Positions 17,939-27,476 are shown, counted from the first letter of the stretch. The stretch: 64,000 nt of DNA from CBDANW01 sp965197825 (GCA_965197825.1 CBDANW010000003.1:3038001-3102000), one strand, 5' to 3'. Made by a program: numbers and translations. The notes: a model not told the origin generated them from the letters alone.

Positions 17939-20101
17939 ATGGCCATGATTCGGTTCGAGGACATTCTAGAAAAGGTGCGCGCGTACCAGCCCGAGGGAGA
18001 CGTGGATCTCCTTCGCCGAGCGTACGTGTTCTCAGCCCGCGAGCATCGAGACCAGCTTCGGATGTCGGGCGAACCCTATCTGGTGCATCCGCTAGCGGTC
18101 GCCGACATTCTGGCCGACATGAAGCTCGACGTGGTGTGTGTCGCCTGCGGTCTACTCCATGACGTCGTGGAGGACACGCTCACCACTCTAGAGAACCTAG
18201 AGGATCACTTCGGCAAAGAGGTTGCTCACATCATCGACGGGCTCACCAAAATCAGCAAGATCAGCTTTTCCACGATGGAGGAGCGTCAAGCGGAAAACTT
18301 CCGGAAAATCTTGATGGCGATGATCGACGACATCCGCATCATCCTCATCAAGCTCGCCGACCGACTCCACAACATGCGCACACTGCAGCATCTGCCCGAG
18401 GACAGGCGCCGACGCATCGCGGACGAGACGCTTTCGATCTACGCCCCCCTGGCAGGTCGGCTGGGAATGGGGCGCATACGAAGCGAGCTGGAGGATTCTT
18501 GCTTCCGCTTCACCGAGCCGGAAACCCATGCCGCGTTGACGGAGCGCGTGGAATCGAAACGAAAACGGACCGAGAGCTTCATCGCCGAGGTCAGGGGAAT
18601 CCTGGAGAAGAAGCTGGAAGAGAACGGGATCCCCGCCGAGGTCACCGGCCGCATCAAACGTACCTATAGCATCTATCAAAAGATGAAGCGCCAGGGAATC
18701 GAGTTGGATCAAGTCTACGATCTCATCGCCCTTCGGGTCATGACGGACACCGCGACGAACTGCTATGGAACCCTAGGCATCATTCACAACACCTGGCGGC
18801 CGGTACCGGGGAGAATCAAGGATTTCATCGCCATGCCTCGACCGAACGGCTACCGCTCGCTCCACACCAGCGTGATCCCGGCGTCCGGCGTGCCTTTCGA
18901 GATTCAAATCCGCACGCCGGAGATGCACCAAATCGCCGAGCAAGGCATCGCCGCCCATTGGAAGTACAAAGAGGGCCAGCCCTTGGATGAGAACGACGTT
19001 CGCAACTTCGCCTGGCTGCGTCAAATCATCGAGTGGCAAAGAGAAGTCCCAGACCCCCACGAGTTCCTGAACAGCCTCAAAATCGACCTCTATCCAGAGG
19101 ACGTCTACTGCTTCACGCCCAAGGGAGAGGTGAAGTCATTCGCACGTGGCGCGACACCCATCGATTTTGCCTATGCCATCCATACCGATGTCGGCCACCA
19201 ATGCGTGGGGGCCAGAGTCAACGGCAAGCTGGTTCCGCTGCGATATCGCCTCAAGAACGGCGATATCGTGGAGATCATAACCTCGACCGGGCACCAACCG
19301 AGCCGGGACTGGTTGTCCCTGGTCGTCACGTCCCGTGCACGCAGCAAGATCAAGACCCACATCAACACCAGCGAGAAGAAACGCAGCATCGAGATTGGCA
19401 GAAAGGTCTTTGAAAAAGAAACCCGCCGGTTCGGCCTGCTCCTGAAGAGTATTACCGAGTCGGAGAAATTCCCCGAAGTTCTGAAGGATTACGGCAGCGG
19501 CAAAGCAGATGACCTCTTCGCGGCCATCGGCTACGGCAAGGTCTCCCCTCGGCAGGTGATCACCCGCTTCGTCCCCGCAGAAAAAATGGCTCCCGCCGAA
19601 GGCGAGAAGACCAGTCTGGTCCAAGTCGTCCGTCGGGTGCTACGAGCTCCCGAGGATAAGATCTTGGTGAAAGGGGTGAACGACCTGCTCGTGTTTCGAG
19701 CCAAGTGCTGCAACCCGATTCCCGGCGAGAAAATAACCGGCTACATTACCCGCGGTAAGGGCGTGTCGGTCCACTCGGTGAACTGCTCGAACGTGCTGAA
19801 CCTAATGTACGATCCAGAGCGTAGGATCGAGGTGGAGTGGGAGCGCGACAGCGAGGCCAGATACGACGTGACGATCTCCGTGGAGGTCGAGGACCGGCAG
19901 GGCATCCTGGCCGACATCACCTCCATCATCGCCAGCAGCAACACCGATATCCGAAACATCGAAGCCAAGACCTTCGAGGATCGGAAGGGCGCCATCGACG
20001 TCACGCTCTCCATCAACAACCTGAAAAACTTGGAGCGGATTACTCGGTCGATACGTTCGATCCACGGAGTGCTGGACATCGCCCGACATACCCCTCACTG
20101 A
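17939..20101 (+). CDS. rsh: Bifunctional (p)ppGpp synthetase/hydrolase (RelA/SpoT homologue)
   Basis: Makes and degrades the stringent-response alarmone in the cytosol. Domain order: HD hydrolase (about 25-190, with GEPYLVHPLAVADIL and the intact HDVVEDT), synthetase (about 230-345, with YSIYQKMKRQ, DLIALRV and the substrate-binding NGYRSLHTSV), TGS (VYCFTPKGEVKSFARGATPID, about 385-445), zinc-finger/helical region (FRAKCCNPIPGEKITGYITRG) and a C-terminal ACT domain (DRQGILADITSIIASSNTDI). The intact HD motif means hydrolase activity is retained. 720 residues is normal. ATG 17939 is used; ATG 17945 (MIRFEDIL) is equally possible. Monocistronic by spacing. Confidence 0.95.
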   Translation: MAMIRFEDILEKVRAYQPEGDVDLLRRAYVFSAREHRDQLRMSGEPYLVHPLAVADILADMKLDVVCVACGLLHDVVEDTLTTLENLEDHFGKEVAHIIDGLTKISKISFSTMEERQAENFRKILMAMIDDIRIILIKLADRLHNMRTLQHLPEDRRRRIADETLSIYAPLAGRLGMGRIRSELEDSCFRFTEPETHAALTERVESKRKRTESFIAEVRGILEKKLEENGIPAEVTGRIKRTYSIYQKMKRQGIELDQVYDLIALRVMTDTATNCYGTLGIIHNTWRPVPGRIKDFIAMPRPNGYRSLHTSVIPASGVPFEIQIRTPEMHQIAEQGIAAHWKYKEGQPLDENDVRNFAWLRQIIEWQREVPDPHEFLNSLKIDLYPEDVYCFTPKGEVKSFARGATPIDFAYAIHTDVGHQCVGARVNGKLVPLRYRLKNGDIVEIITSTGHQPSRDWLSLVVTSRARSKIKTHINTSEKKRSIEIGRKVFEKETRRFGLLLKSITESEKFPEVLKDYGSGKADDLFAAIGYGKVSPRQVITRFVPAEKMAPAEGEKTSLVQVVRRVLRAPEDKILVKGVNDLLVFRAKCCNPIPGEKITGYITRGKGVSVHSVNCSNVLNLMYDPERRIEVEWERDSEARYDVTISVEVEDRQGILADITSIIASSNTDIRNIEAKTFEDRKGAIDVTLSINNLKNLERITRSIRSIHGVLDIARHTPH

Positions 20102-20102
20102 G

Positions 20103-20222
20103 GCCGCGCCGAAGTTCTTTTCGTTCGGAGTGCGGACGAAGGCGGACACCCCCCACAGCTCGGGGTTTCGTCGGCGAACATCTCTCGGGGCTCGCTGCGG
20201 ACGGCGGTCGCGGGGGTGTCAG
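20103..20222 (-). repeat. Dispersed repeat family B, partial copy 1
   Basis: In reverse orientation this stretch contains the family B landmarks: GCCGTCCGCAGCGAGCC, TTCGCCGACGAAA, then GTGTCCGCCTTCGTCCG and GAACTTCGGCG. The unit is shortened relative to the copies at 48832 and 57073. It fills the gap between rsh and rpmB. Confidence 0.65.
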
Positions 20223-20259
20223 ATAGACAGGGTTGGAACAGTTGGGGGGGGAAGGCTTT

Positions 20260-20451
20260 TTAGGCAGCCTTGATGACCTTGCCGGAGCGGATGCATCGCG
20301 TGCAGACGCGGATCCGCTTGCGTACGCCGTCGACGATCGCATGGACCCTCTGGAGGTTCGGATACCATTTCCGCTTGGTCAGGTTGTGGGCATGGCTCAC
20401 GTTGTTGCCGCTACGGGGGCCCTTGCCACAGATTTCACAGACTCTCGCCAT
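20260..20451 (-). CDS. rpmB: 50S ribosomal protein L28
   Basis: 63 residues: MARVCEICGKGPRSGN, then SHAHNLTKRKWYPNLQ and the end RVCTRCIRSGKVIKAA. Both C-x-x-C pairs are kept, so this is the zinc-binding form of L28. Component of the large ribosomal subunit. Single gene, leftward, flanked by family B and family A repeats. AAAG and GGAGAGG upstream of ATG 20451 serve as ribosome site. Confidence 0.95.
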   Translation of the reverse strand: MARVCEICGKGPRSGNNVSHAHNLTKRKWYPNLQRVHAIVDGVRKRIRVCTRCIRSGKVIKAA

Positions 20452-20504
20452 CTTTCCTCTCCAATAACCTGACTATGGTAGCCAAGCGGGCGTCGTTGCG
20501 CAAG

Positions 20505-20646
20505 GGCGTCTGACCGGCGTCTGACCGGCGTCTGACCGCCGTCTGACCACGTTCATTCGTGGATCCCGTTAATTGACGGCTGAGTGATTCGTGCGATCGC
20601 CTGTATCGACGCCAGAAAGAGCAGAATCCCGTAAATTGACGCCAGA
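20505..20646 (+). repeat. Dispersed repeat family A, copy 2, with tandem 11-mers
   Basis: Starts with four tandem 11-bp pieces (three GGCGTCTGACC and one GCCGTCTGACC, 20505-20548). There follow degenerate half-units with GGATCCCGTTAATTGACGG, CGATCGCCTGTATCGACGCC and AATCCCGTAAATTGACGCC, ending at 20646. It lies between the leftward mrp and rpmB genes. Confidence 0.75.
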
Positions 20647-20668
20647 CAGGGATTTGCCAAGTGTCTGC

Positions 20669-22021
20669 CTAAGACGCCGGCTTGCAGATCTCGCAGGGAC
20701 AAAGCTCCCGCAAGGTGCTGAAACTGTAGATCCCCGAGTCGTGGCCATCGGACCAAGTGATCTTGACGGCGTAGTTGCCGACCGGCTTGACGTCCAGGGC
20801 CCGGAAACCGGGCGGGAGGAGTAACATGAGGTGCTTGCGCTTACCGGTCCATTCATCCACGCAGAGAGCGCAGGGACAGTTGTTGCGCAGGAGCTCGAAC
20901 GAGTAGCGCGAATCGTGGCCGTCCGTCCACACGATCCGTAGCTTGCCCTCCCCTTCGCTGATCTCGCGCGGCTTCATGGAGCTCCCGCTCTCGTACTTGA
21001 CGACCGAGACCGCGGCAGCCAAGCGCTTGGCAATTTCCACATAAGCCCGAGCCGCGGCGGACTCTGGATTGCGAACCACGATGGGCTCTCCTTCGTCTCC
21101 CGCCGTCACTACCTCCGGTTCGATCGGAATCTCCCCAAGGAACGGGAGACCCAACTCGGTCGAGATCTTTTGCCCCCCGCCTTGGCTGAAAATATGGGTA
21201 CGCTCGTGGCAGTGAGAGCACTCGAAATAACTCAAGTTCTCGATGACGCCGAGCACCGGTACCTGAACCGGTTCGAACATCCGGAGCCCCTTCTCCGCGA
21301 TGGTACGCGCGACATCCTGTGGCGTCGTCACGATGACCGCTCCCGTCAAGGGGACGCTCTGGGTCAAGGTGAGCTGGACGTCACCCGTTCCCGGTGGCAG
21401 GTCGATGATCAAATAGTCAAGCTCGCCCCAGGCGACACCGCCCATGAACTGCTGGATCAGTTTGCTGGCCATGGGACCGCGCCATATGACCGGAGTCTCC
21501 TTGTTGGTCAGCAACCCCATGGACATGAGCTTAATGCCGTGCGCCTCGACCGGGATCAATCGGCGTTCTTCATCGGCCTCCGGCCTCTCATCCGCACCGA
21601 ACATCGTTCCTTGGGAAGGTCCATAGACGTCGGCGTCACACAATCCGACGGTGGCACCGGTGCGCTGGAGCGCTACCGCGAGGTTCGCGGCGACGGTGGA
21701 CTTTCCGACTCCACCCTTGCCCGACGCCACGGCGATCATGCTCTGGATTCCGGAGGCCTGGGCGGCTTGTGTGGCGGCGGAAACTTGAACGTTGACTTCC
21801 TCCACTCCGGGAAGCTCCGCGACCGCGGCGCTGGCCTCCGCTCTCAGCTGATCTCTAACCATGCCGGCCGGGGAGGTCCGCTCGATATCGAGACTGATGA
21901 TGGGGGAGCAGATCCGGATGTTCTTCACGAACCCGAGTGACACGATGTCGCGACGGAGCTCCGGATCCCGCACCGCCTTGAGCTTTTCCAAAACGTCCGC
22001 TTCCTGAATCTTCGACATCAT
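20669..22021 (-). CDS. Mrp/ApbC-type P-loop ATPase fused to a DUF971 domain
   Basis: Iron-sulfur cluster carrier of the Mrp/NBP35 family. Residues 1-85 are a MIP18/DUF59 domain (LKAVRDPELRRDIVSLGFV). The ATPase (about 95-340) has the deviant Walker A GKGGVGKSTVAANLA, DADVYGPSQ, IIDLPPGTGD and a C-x-x-C in YFECSHCHER for the bridging cluster. Residues 365-450 are a DUF971/GBBH-like domain (LRIVWTDGHDSRYSFELLR, NCPCALC, VGNYAVKITWSDGHDSGIYS, ELCPCEIC). 450 residues versus about 360 for Mrp alone, so this is a genuine fusion. ATG 22021; MSKIQEADVL one codon later is equally likely. Confidence 0.92.
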   Translation of the reverse strand: MMSKIQEADVLEKLKAVRDPELRRDIVSLGFVKNIRICSPIISLDIERTSPAGMVRDQLRAEASAAVAELPGVEEVNVQVSAATQAAQASGIQSMIAVASGKGGVGKSTVAANLAVALQRTGATVGLCDADVYGPSQGTMFGADERPEADEERRLIPVEAHGIKLMSMGLLTNKETPVIWRGPMASKLIQQFMGGVAWGELDYLIIDLPPGTGDVQLTLTQSVPLTGAVIVTTPQDVARTIAEKGLRMFEPVQVPVLGVIENLSYFECSHCHERTHIFSQGGGQKISTELGLPFLGEIPIEPEVVTAGDEGEPIVVRNPESAAARAYVEIAKRLAAAVSVVKYESGSSMKPREISEGEGKLRIVWTDGHDSRYSFELLRNNCPCALCVDEWTGKRKHLMLLLPPGFRALDVKPVGNYAVKITWSDGHDSGIYSFSTLRELCPCEICKPAS

Positions 22022-22120
22022 CCCTCCGAGCCACGCCGGATCAATCGCAGTCTGCCATTATAGTCAAAACGTGAGCCGGCTTGCCTGTTGCGGGGTTTCG
22101 GGTTTTGGGCGGGGGGTGCT

Positions 22121-23170
22121 TTAACGCAGACGTTCCATGACCTCGTCCAAGGCCTCCTTGGAAGGTCGTAGTTTTTCCGCTGGAAGGTGCGCCAGCGGCT
22201 CGTCTACCAAATCGAGAAGCTCCAGAAAATTCTGCCTCTCGGGCTCGACGTAAATCAATCCGGTAATGAACTGGTGCTCCCCTCTCGTCTCACGTAGGAG
22301 GCCCAAAGCGCGCGTCTGGCTGGTAGGGTCGTAGTCTCGCTCTAGCTTCTTCAGCACAATGCGAGACCCGTCGTGGAGAGACACCTCCAAGGCCATCCCT
22401 TCTTCGTAGTCGACCTCTATCGGGTTGAAATAGGGAACGAAGCCCACCTCGTGCAGCAGCTCCTCGTGCTCTTTCCCCCAGGTATAGCTCTTAGTGGAGC
22501 CGGGGTGATTGTTGAACGTCACGCACGGACTGATGATGTCCAAGACCGCCGTGCCCTTATGAGAGAGAGCCCCCTCGAGAAGGGGAACGAGCTGTTTCGG
22601 ATCCCCGGCAAAAGACCGAGCCACGTAGGTGGCGCCGAGCTCGACGGCTAGATTGCAGAGATCGATGGCGGGTAGCTCATTGACCACCCCGGTCTTCAAT
22701 CTAGAGCCGACATCCGCGGTGGCGGAGAACTGGCCCTTGGTCAGCCCATAGACGCCGTTGTTCTCGATGATGTAGACCATGGGCAGATTTCTACGCAAAA
22801 GATGCACGAACTGTCCGATGCCTATGGAGGCGGTGTCGCCATCTCCGGAGACTCCCACCGCCCGCAGGTTCCGGTTGGCGAGAACGGTGCCGGCCGCCAA
22901 GGAAGGCATGCGACCGTGAACTCCATTGAAACCGTGACTCTTCCCCAGAAAGTAGGCCGGTGTCTTGGAGGAGCAACCGATCCCAGAGAGCTTCGCCACC
23001 TGGTAGGGCGGAATGCCAAGCTCGTAGAACGCCTTGGTCAGCTGGCTGCTGATGGCATCGTGGCCACAACCATCGCAAAGGGTGGAGGGCTTGCCCTTGT
23101 AGTCGACCACTGCAAGGCCGATTCGATTGACTTTCTTGGGAGGTACGGGCGGCTCTTTTACGGTGGCCAT
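22121..23170 (-). CDS. korB: 2-oxoacid:ferredoxin oxidoreductase, beta subunit
   Basis: TPP-binding subunit of a CoA-dependent 2-oxoacid:ferredoxin oxidoreductase (2-oxoglutarate type most likely). Early cysteines TLCDGCGHD and GIGCSSKTP bind a 4Fe-4S cluster; the TPP site is GVSGDGDTASIGIGQ with NNGVYGLTKGQ. It oxidatively decarboxylates the 2-oxoacid and reduces ferredoxin in the TCA cycle or its reverse. 349 residues is typical. It follows the alpha subunit gene by 8 bp, so the two are co-translated. Confidence 0.93.
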   Translation of the reverse strand: MATVKEPPVPPKKVNRIGLAVVDYKGKPSTLCDGCGHDAISSQLTKAFYELGIPPYQVAKLSGIGCSSKTPAYFLGKSHGFNGVHGRMPSLAAGTVLANRNLRAVGVSGDGDTASIGIGQFVHLLRRNLPMVYIIENNGVYGLTKGQFSATADVGSRLKTGVVNELPAIDLCNLAVELGATYVARSFAGDPKQLVPLLEGALSHKGTAVLDIISPCVTFNNHPGSTKSYTWGKEHEELLHEVGFVPYFNPIEVDYEEGMALEVSLHDGSRIVLKKLERDYDPTSQTRALGLLRETRGEHQFITGLIYVEPERQNFLELLDLVDEPLAHLPAEKLRPSKEALDEVMERLR

Positions 23171-23178
23171 CGAAACTC

Positions 23179-25068
23179 CTAGTTCTTGCTGGAAGTCTTT
23201 CTTGCTGCTGCGTCGTTGCTTTCTTTGCTTTCGGCGGCCGTGATCCCATCGAACACGGAGCGCGCATCGATAGGAAGGCCGTTGTAATGAAGAACACTCA
23301 GAATCTTGTCCTGCTGCCCGGGCTCATTGGATAGCTCCAGCCGAATCAGCTGGGCCATCTGAGCGTCCCGATTCTGCTCGATCACATAGACCCTCTTGCA
23401 GGACCGGACGAAGGAGCGCAACTCCTCGGTGAAGGGCAGCGCGCGCAGGCGGAGATAGCGGGCCCTCAGGTTCTCGTCCAATCTCAGCTGATCGCGTGCT
23501 TCGGTAACCGCCCAGTGGGAGCTGCCGAAGGCGATCATGCCCACCTCGGTATCCGGCTCCTCCACGATCACCGGGGCCGGTACGTGCTTGCGCGCCGTTT
23601 CGAACTTGCGGGCCAGCCGATCCATGTTGTTCTGGTAATCGTCGGGCCGCTCGGTGTACTCAGCGTCCTCGTCGTGGCCGCTGCCGCGGGTGAAGTAGGC
23701 CGCCGCCGGGTGGTTCGTCCCGGGCAGGGTCCGGTAGGGAATGCCGTCTCCATCGACATCACGATAGCGTCCGAAGCTCCCCAGTTTCTCCAGATCCTTG
23801 GCAGTTAGGACTTTCCCACGATCGAAAGGCTTCTCCGGATAGGGAAACGGCTCCGCCATCCAGTAGTTCATACCCAGGTCCAAGTCGGAAAGGACGAAGA
23901 CGGGAGTCTGGAACCGCTCGGAAAGATTGAAGGCCTCCATACCGTACTCGAAGCACTCATCCACCGAAGCGGGAATCAGACAAATGTGCTTGGTGTCTCC
24001 CTGTGAAAGCAAGTGGGTGAAAAGAATGTCTCCCTGTGCCGTCCGAGTAGGAAGGCCGGTCGATGGCCCAACCCGTTGGATGTTCCAGATGACCGTGGGG
24101 ATCTCGGCGTAGTAGCCGAGCCCGGCGAACTCGGACATCAACGAGATGCCAGGGCCGCTGGTGGACGTGAGGGACCGGGCGCCTGCCCAGCCCGCTCCCA
24201 GGGCCATCCCGATCGCCGCCAGCTCATCCTCCGCTTGCACGATCGCGAAGGTGGCCTTACCCGTCTCTCGGTCGATCCGGTATTCGTTCATATAATCGAT
24301 CAGCTGCTCGCACAAGCTGGACGAGGGCGTGATGGGGTACCACGTCACGACGGTGACGCCACCAAACATCGCTCCCAACGCGGCGGCGGCGTTACCATCG
24401 ATGAGGACTTTGCCCTGGGTCTTGTCCATCCGCTCCACGCGGAGCGGATCCGTCTTGGTGAGCGACTGTTCGGCGTATCCGAAACCTAGGTCGATCGCCT
24501 TTTCATTGAGCTCGATCGCCTTGGCCTTCGATTCGAACTGCTTGACCACTGCCTTGTTGATTTCTTCCTTGTCGATCGACAGGAGTTGGCCGACCACACC
24601 GACATAAATCATGTTGGCCAGAAGCTTCCGGAGCTTGACTTCCGGGGTCACCTTCTTGGCGAGCTCGGCAAACGGAACGGGATAGAAAACCAGATCCTTC
24701 CTCAACCCTTCGAGCTTCAACGATTGCTCGTAGAGGACCGCCGCTCCAGGCTCCAGGCTCAGGACGTCTTCACGCGCGGTCTGGGGGTTCATCGCCACCA
24801 GAAAATCAATCTCTTTCCGGCGGGCAATGTAACCGTGTTTGCTGGCCCGAATGGTGAACCAGGTTGGCAGGCCGGCAATGTTCGAGGGAAACAGATTCTT
24901 CCCGCTGACCGGAACGCCCATCCGGAAGATGGAGCGCATCAGGACGTTGTTGGAGGACTGGCTTCCCGAGCCGTTGATCGTGGCCACTTGGATCGAGAAG
25001 TCGTTGACGACCGCCTCAGGCTGGCCGTGCTGCTCTCGCTTCTCGCGAACTAGCGCTTCTGTGGACAT
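23179..25068 (-). CDS. korA: 2-oxoacid:ferredoxin oxidoreductase, fused gamma-alpha subunit
   Basis: 629 residues. Residues about 20-195 are the gamma domain (VATINGSGSQSSNNVLMRSI, NPQTAREDVLSLEPGAAVL). The alpha pyrimidine-binding domain begins near 210 (LIDGNAAAALGAMFGGV, TWYPITPSSSLCEQL, AEDELAAIGMALGAGWAGAR, TSTSGPGISLM), and the C-terminal transketolase-like domain ends near 600. ATG 25068 is preferred over GTG 25083 because GGGGAG lies seven bases upstream. The gamma-alpha fusion is common in aerobic and thermophilic lineages with this enzyme. No ferredoxin (delta) gene is adjacent. Confidence 0.92.
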   Translation of the reverse strand: MSTEALVREKREQHGQPEAVVNDFSIQVATINGSGSQSSNNVLMRSIFRMGVPVSGKNLFPSNIAGLPTWFTIRASKHGYIARRKEIDFLVAMNPQTAREDVLSLEPGAAVLYEQSLKLEGLRKDLVFYPVPFAELAKKVTPEVKLRKLLANMIYVGVVGQLLSIDKEEINKAVVKQFESKAKAIELNEKAIDLGFGYAEQSLTKTDPLRVERMDKTQGKVLIDGNAAAALGAMFGGVTVVTWYPITPSSSLCEQLIDYMNEYRIDRETGKATFAIVQAEDELAAIGMALGAGWAGARSLTSTSGPGISLMSEFAGLGYYAEIPTVIWNIQRVGPSTGLPTRTAQGDILFTHLLSQGDTKHICLIPASVDECFEYGMEAFNLSERFQTPVFVLSDLDLGMNYWMAEPFPYPEKPFDRGKVLTAKDLEKLGSFGRYRDVDGDGIPYRTLPGTNHPAAAYFTRGSGHDEDAEYTERPDDYQNNMDRLARKFETARKHVPAPVIVEEPDTEVGMIAFGSSHWAVTEARDQLRLDENLRARYLRLRALPFTEELRSFVRSCKRVYVIEQNRDAQMAQLIRLELSNEPGQQDKILSVLHYNGLPIDARSVFDGITAAESKESNDAAARKTSSKN

Positions 25069-25348
25069 CCTCGGACTCCCCACACTTACTTTAGCGGCAT
25101 TAGCGCATCAGACCATGATATCAAATCACTCAGGTTTATTGAAAGCACAGAACGGGTGACACGCGGTTCTCGCCACGGAATTGCGTGGGTGAGGTGGAGG
25201 CGCCTTGCCTGCGCCCGCTGAGCGGCCCCGGCCAGGCCCGCGCGAAAGATGACATGCTCCATTTCTCTCAGCATACAAGGCCAATCCCGAGGCCACAAAC
25301 AAAGGGCGTCATTTCCTTCGAGTCCTTGCCTCGCGGGCCTCCCGGGCC

Positions 25349-26731
25349 TCACCGGCTTGTGGGCCGGGTGCGCTTACGAGAAACGCCGTAGCGGGCGATC
25401 TTGTAGTGGAGGGCGCGCGGGCTAATTCCCAGGATCCTCGCCGCCTTTTGCCGGTGGTCGGTGACCTCCTCCAAGGTCTTCCGGATCATCATTTCTTCTA
25501 CCTTACGCAACGGCGTTCCCAGAGGAACGTGCACCTCCCCAGCGTTTCCGTCTGCGCTCACCAACTCGGGGGGCAGATGCTCGGGTCGAATGCTGGCCAC
25601 GTCGACGGTGACCGTCATGCGCTCGACTACGTTCCTAAGCTCCCGGATGTTGCCCGGCCAGCTGTAGTGCATGAGAATTTCCAGCGTTTCTCGAGTCATT
25701 TTCTTGACCCGCTTGCCGTTCATCTGGGCGAACTCTCTCAGAAAGCCATCGGCGAGGAGCGGTATGTCCTCTCGACGCTCCCGAAGAGAGGGCAAGTGAA
25801 TCGGCACGACGGCCAGGCGGTAGTAGAGATCCTGTCGAAAGCGGCCCGCCTTGACTTCCTCCACGAGGTCCTTGTTCGTTGCGGCGATGATGCGGACGTC
25901 CACTCGGATCAGCTTGTCGCCCCCCAGCCGCTGCACTTCTTTCTCCTGAAGAACCCTTAGGAACTCCACCTGGGTCTTCGCGCTCATCTCGCCCACTTCG
26001 TCCAAGAGCAACGTGCCACCGTGGGCAAGCTCGATCTTCCCCGCCTTCCCCTCTACCGCGCCCGTGAAAGCGCCACGCTCGAAGCCGAACAACTCGCTCT
26101 CCAGCAACCCTTCCGGCAGGGCTCCGCAGTTGATAGAAATGACAGCGCCATCGCGACGATCGCTCCGCTTGTGAATGGCCTTGGCCACCAGCTCTTTTCC
26201 CGTCCCGCTCTCCCCGGTGAGAAGAACCGTAGCGTTGGTGACCGCCACTTGAGATGCGACCTCGTAGACTTCGCTGATGAGACGGCTTTTCCCCACCACC
26301 TTGCCATACTCATCTTTCAGAGAAAGCCTCTGGCGGAGATTCTGGTTCTCCTCCCTCAAGCGCCGCTTTTCGAGTGCCCGTTCCGCCAGCACAGACAGCC
26401 TTCCCAGATCGAGAGGCTTGAGGAGATAGTCATAGGCGCCTTCTCGCATCGCCTCGACGGCGGATTCGATGGAGCCGTGGGAAGCAGTGACCATCACTTC
26501 TGTTTGCGGGGATTGCTGCTTGAGGTTCGCAAGCCGGTCGGCCCAGTGCTCTCCCAGCACGCCCAGATCCAGGATCACCAACCCGTATCCTTTCCTCGAG
26601 GCGCGCTCGATGGCGTCTTCGAGTTGATCGGGGGCATCAACCGAAAGCCCCCGAGGAGTCAGTGCGCCAACGATGGCCTTCCGCTCCTTGAGCTCGGGCT
26701 CGATGACGAGAATCGCTTCTCCGTGGAGCAT
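25349..26731 (-). CDS. Sigma-54-dependent response regulator, NtrC type
   Basis: 460 residues. Receiver (1-120) with phospho-acceptor in LVILDLGVLG, Thr in MVTAS and Lys in LKPLD; however the acidic pair near residues 11-13 reads E-P-E instead of D-D-E/D. AAA+ domain (about 140-370): GESGTGKELVAKAIH (Walker A), ELFGFERGAFTGA (sigma-54 contact loop intact), GGTLLLDEVGEM (Walker B), and R-fingers in VRIIAATNKDL and LREDIP. The C-terminus is a Fis-type helix-turn-helix (RQKAARILGISPRALHYKIAR). It activates sigma-54 promoters; no cognate histidine kinase lies within the window. Confidence 0.92.
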   Translation of the reverse strand: MLHGEAILVIEPELKERKAIVGALTPRGLSVDAPDQLEDAIERASRKGYGLVILDLGVLGEHWADRLANLKQQSPQTEVMVTASHGSIESAVEAMREGAYDYLLKPLDLGRLSVLAERALEKRRLREENQNLRQRLSLKDEYGKVVGKSRLISEVYEVASQVAVTNATVLLTGESGTGKELVAKAIHKRSDRRDGAVISINCGALPEGLLESELFGFERGAFTGAVEGKAGKIELAHGGTLLLDEVGEMSAKTQVEFLRVLQEKEVQRLGGDKLIRVDVRIIAATNKDLVEEVKAGRFRQDLYYRLAVVPIHLPSLRERREDIPLLADGFLREFAQMNGKRVKKMTRETLEILMHYSWPGNIRELRNVVERMTVTVDVASIRPEHLPPELVSADGNAGEVHVPLGTPLRKVEEMMIRKTLEEVTDHRQKAARILGISPRALHYKIARYGVSRKRTRPTSR

Positions 26732-26770
26732 AGACTCACCGTCTCCCCGGCCCGCGACCCCGAGACGATT

Positions 26771-27058
26771 CTATTTGAAACCCTGGCGAAGGGCGGCCAA
26801 CCGCTGCTCCAGCCGCAGCTGGAGCAGGACGCTTTTCGCCCGCCGGTCGTCGGGGTTGAGACGAAGCAGGTCCCGCGCCTGACGGATCGCCTCCTCGAAT
26901 CGCCCAGCCTTTTGCAGGTGCGACACGAGGGAGAAACGAAGTCGCAGATCGCCTGGACGCTGGTCGAGACGATGCTCCATCTGAGAAATCAGATTCCCGT
27001 ATAGATTGCGAGGTTTGGAAGCCGTACCCCTTCTCCAAAAGAACAGGCTTGTTTGCAT
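26771..27058 (-). CDS. Small TPR protein
   Basis: 95 residues, beginning MQTSLFFWRRGTASKP; from about residue 20 it forms a TPR unit and a half (RLDQRPGDLRLRFSLVSHLQ, AGRFEEAIRQARDLLRLNPD, RAKSVLLQLRLEQRLAALRQ). No signal peptide. It stops 39 bp upstream of the sigma-54 activator and points the same way, so it could be the first gene of that transcript and an adaptor for it. Its small size makes the call tentative; the start may be the ATG within RDLLRLNPDD-preceding codons or ATG 27058. Confidence 0.6.
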   Translation of the reverse strand: MQTSLFFWRRGTASKPRNLYGNLISQMEHRLDQRPGDLRLRFSLVSHLQKAGRFEEAIRQARDLLRLNPDDRRAKSVLLQLRLEQRLAALRQGFK

Positions 27059-27476
27059 GGCGATGGGAACCTAGCAACGAACGTGCCAGGATCGCCGCGA
27101 GCACCGACCCCGCAAGGCGTTGACAAGAAGTAACTTCTGGGCCTCTGCTTTTCACGTCCGAGGACTCCCGCTCGACCTGCATTGTCTGCACTGTCCCTAA
27201 ACTAGCGCACCGGACGCAGCCGGGCAAATGGCGCGTCTTGCCGCATTATTCCTTGACAGATCCTTCAGAATGCCCAATTCTCGTCTCTGCATTTCTTGCG
27301 TCCGGATCGCGATGCCGGAGTCGAACGTTGCCCGTGCGGTCAACGCGATCGGCTTGTTCGTTGACAGCGACTCGCCGCCGCCTCTACACTGGCGTCGCGT
27401 TCGACGCTTCGGAGCGTCCCTCACGTGGATGAGGGGCGGGCATCACTTCAGGGAGCTCGCAAGAAGGGGGTTGAAA
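27059..27476. other. Divergent intergenic region between the small TPR gene and ku
   Basis: 418 bp. The frame of ku stays open upstream to 27228, but that part lacks the family fold and ribosome site, so it is treated as untranslated. It contains the ku promoter at 27361-27390. A second TTGACA at 27252 has only a poor -10. Nothing else recognised. Confidence 0.5.
27361..27390 (+). promoter_or_regulatory. Candidate sigma-70 promoter of ku-lig
   Basis: TTGACA (27361-27366) and TACACT (27385-27390) with an 18-bp spacer, 86 bp before the GTG at 27477. Confidence 0.55.
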
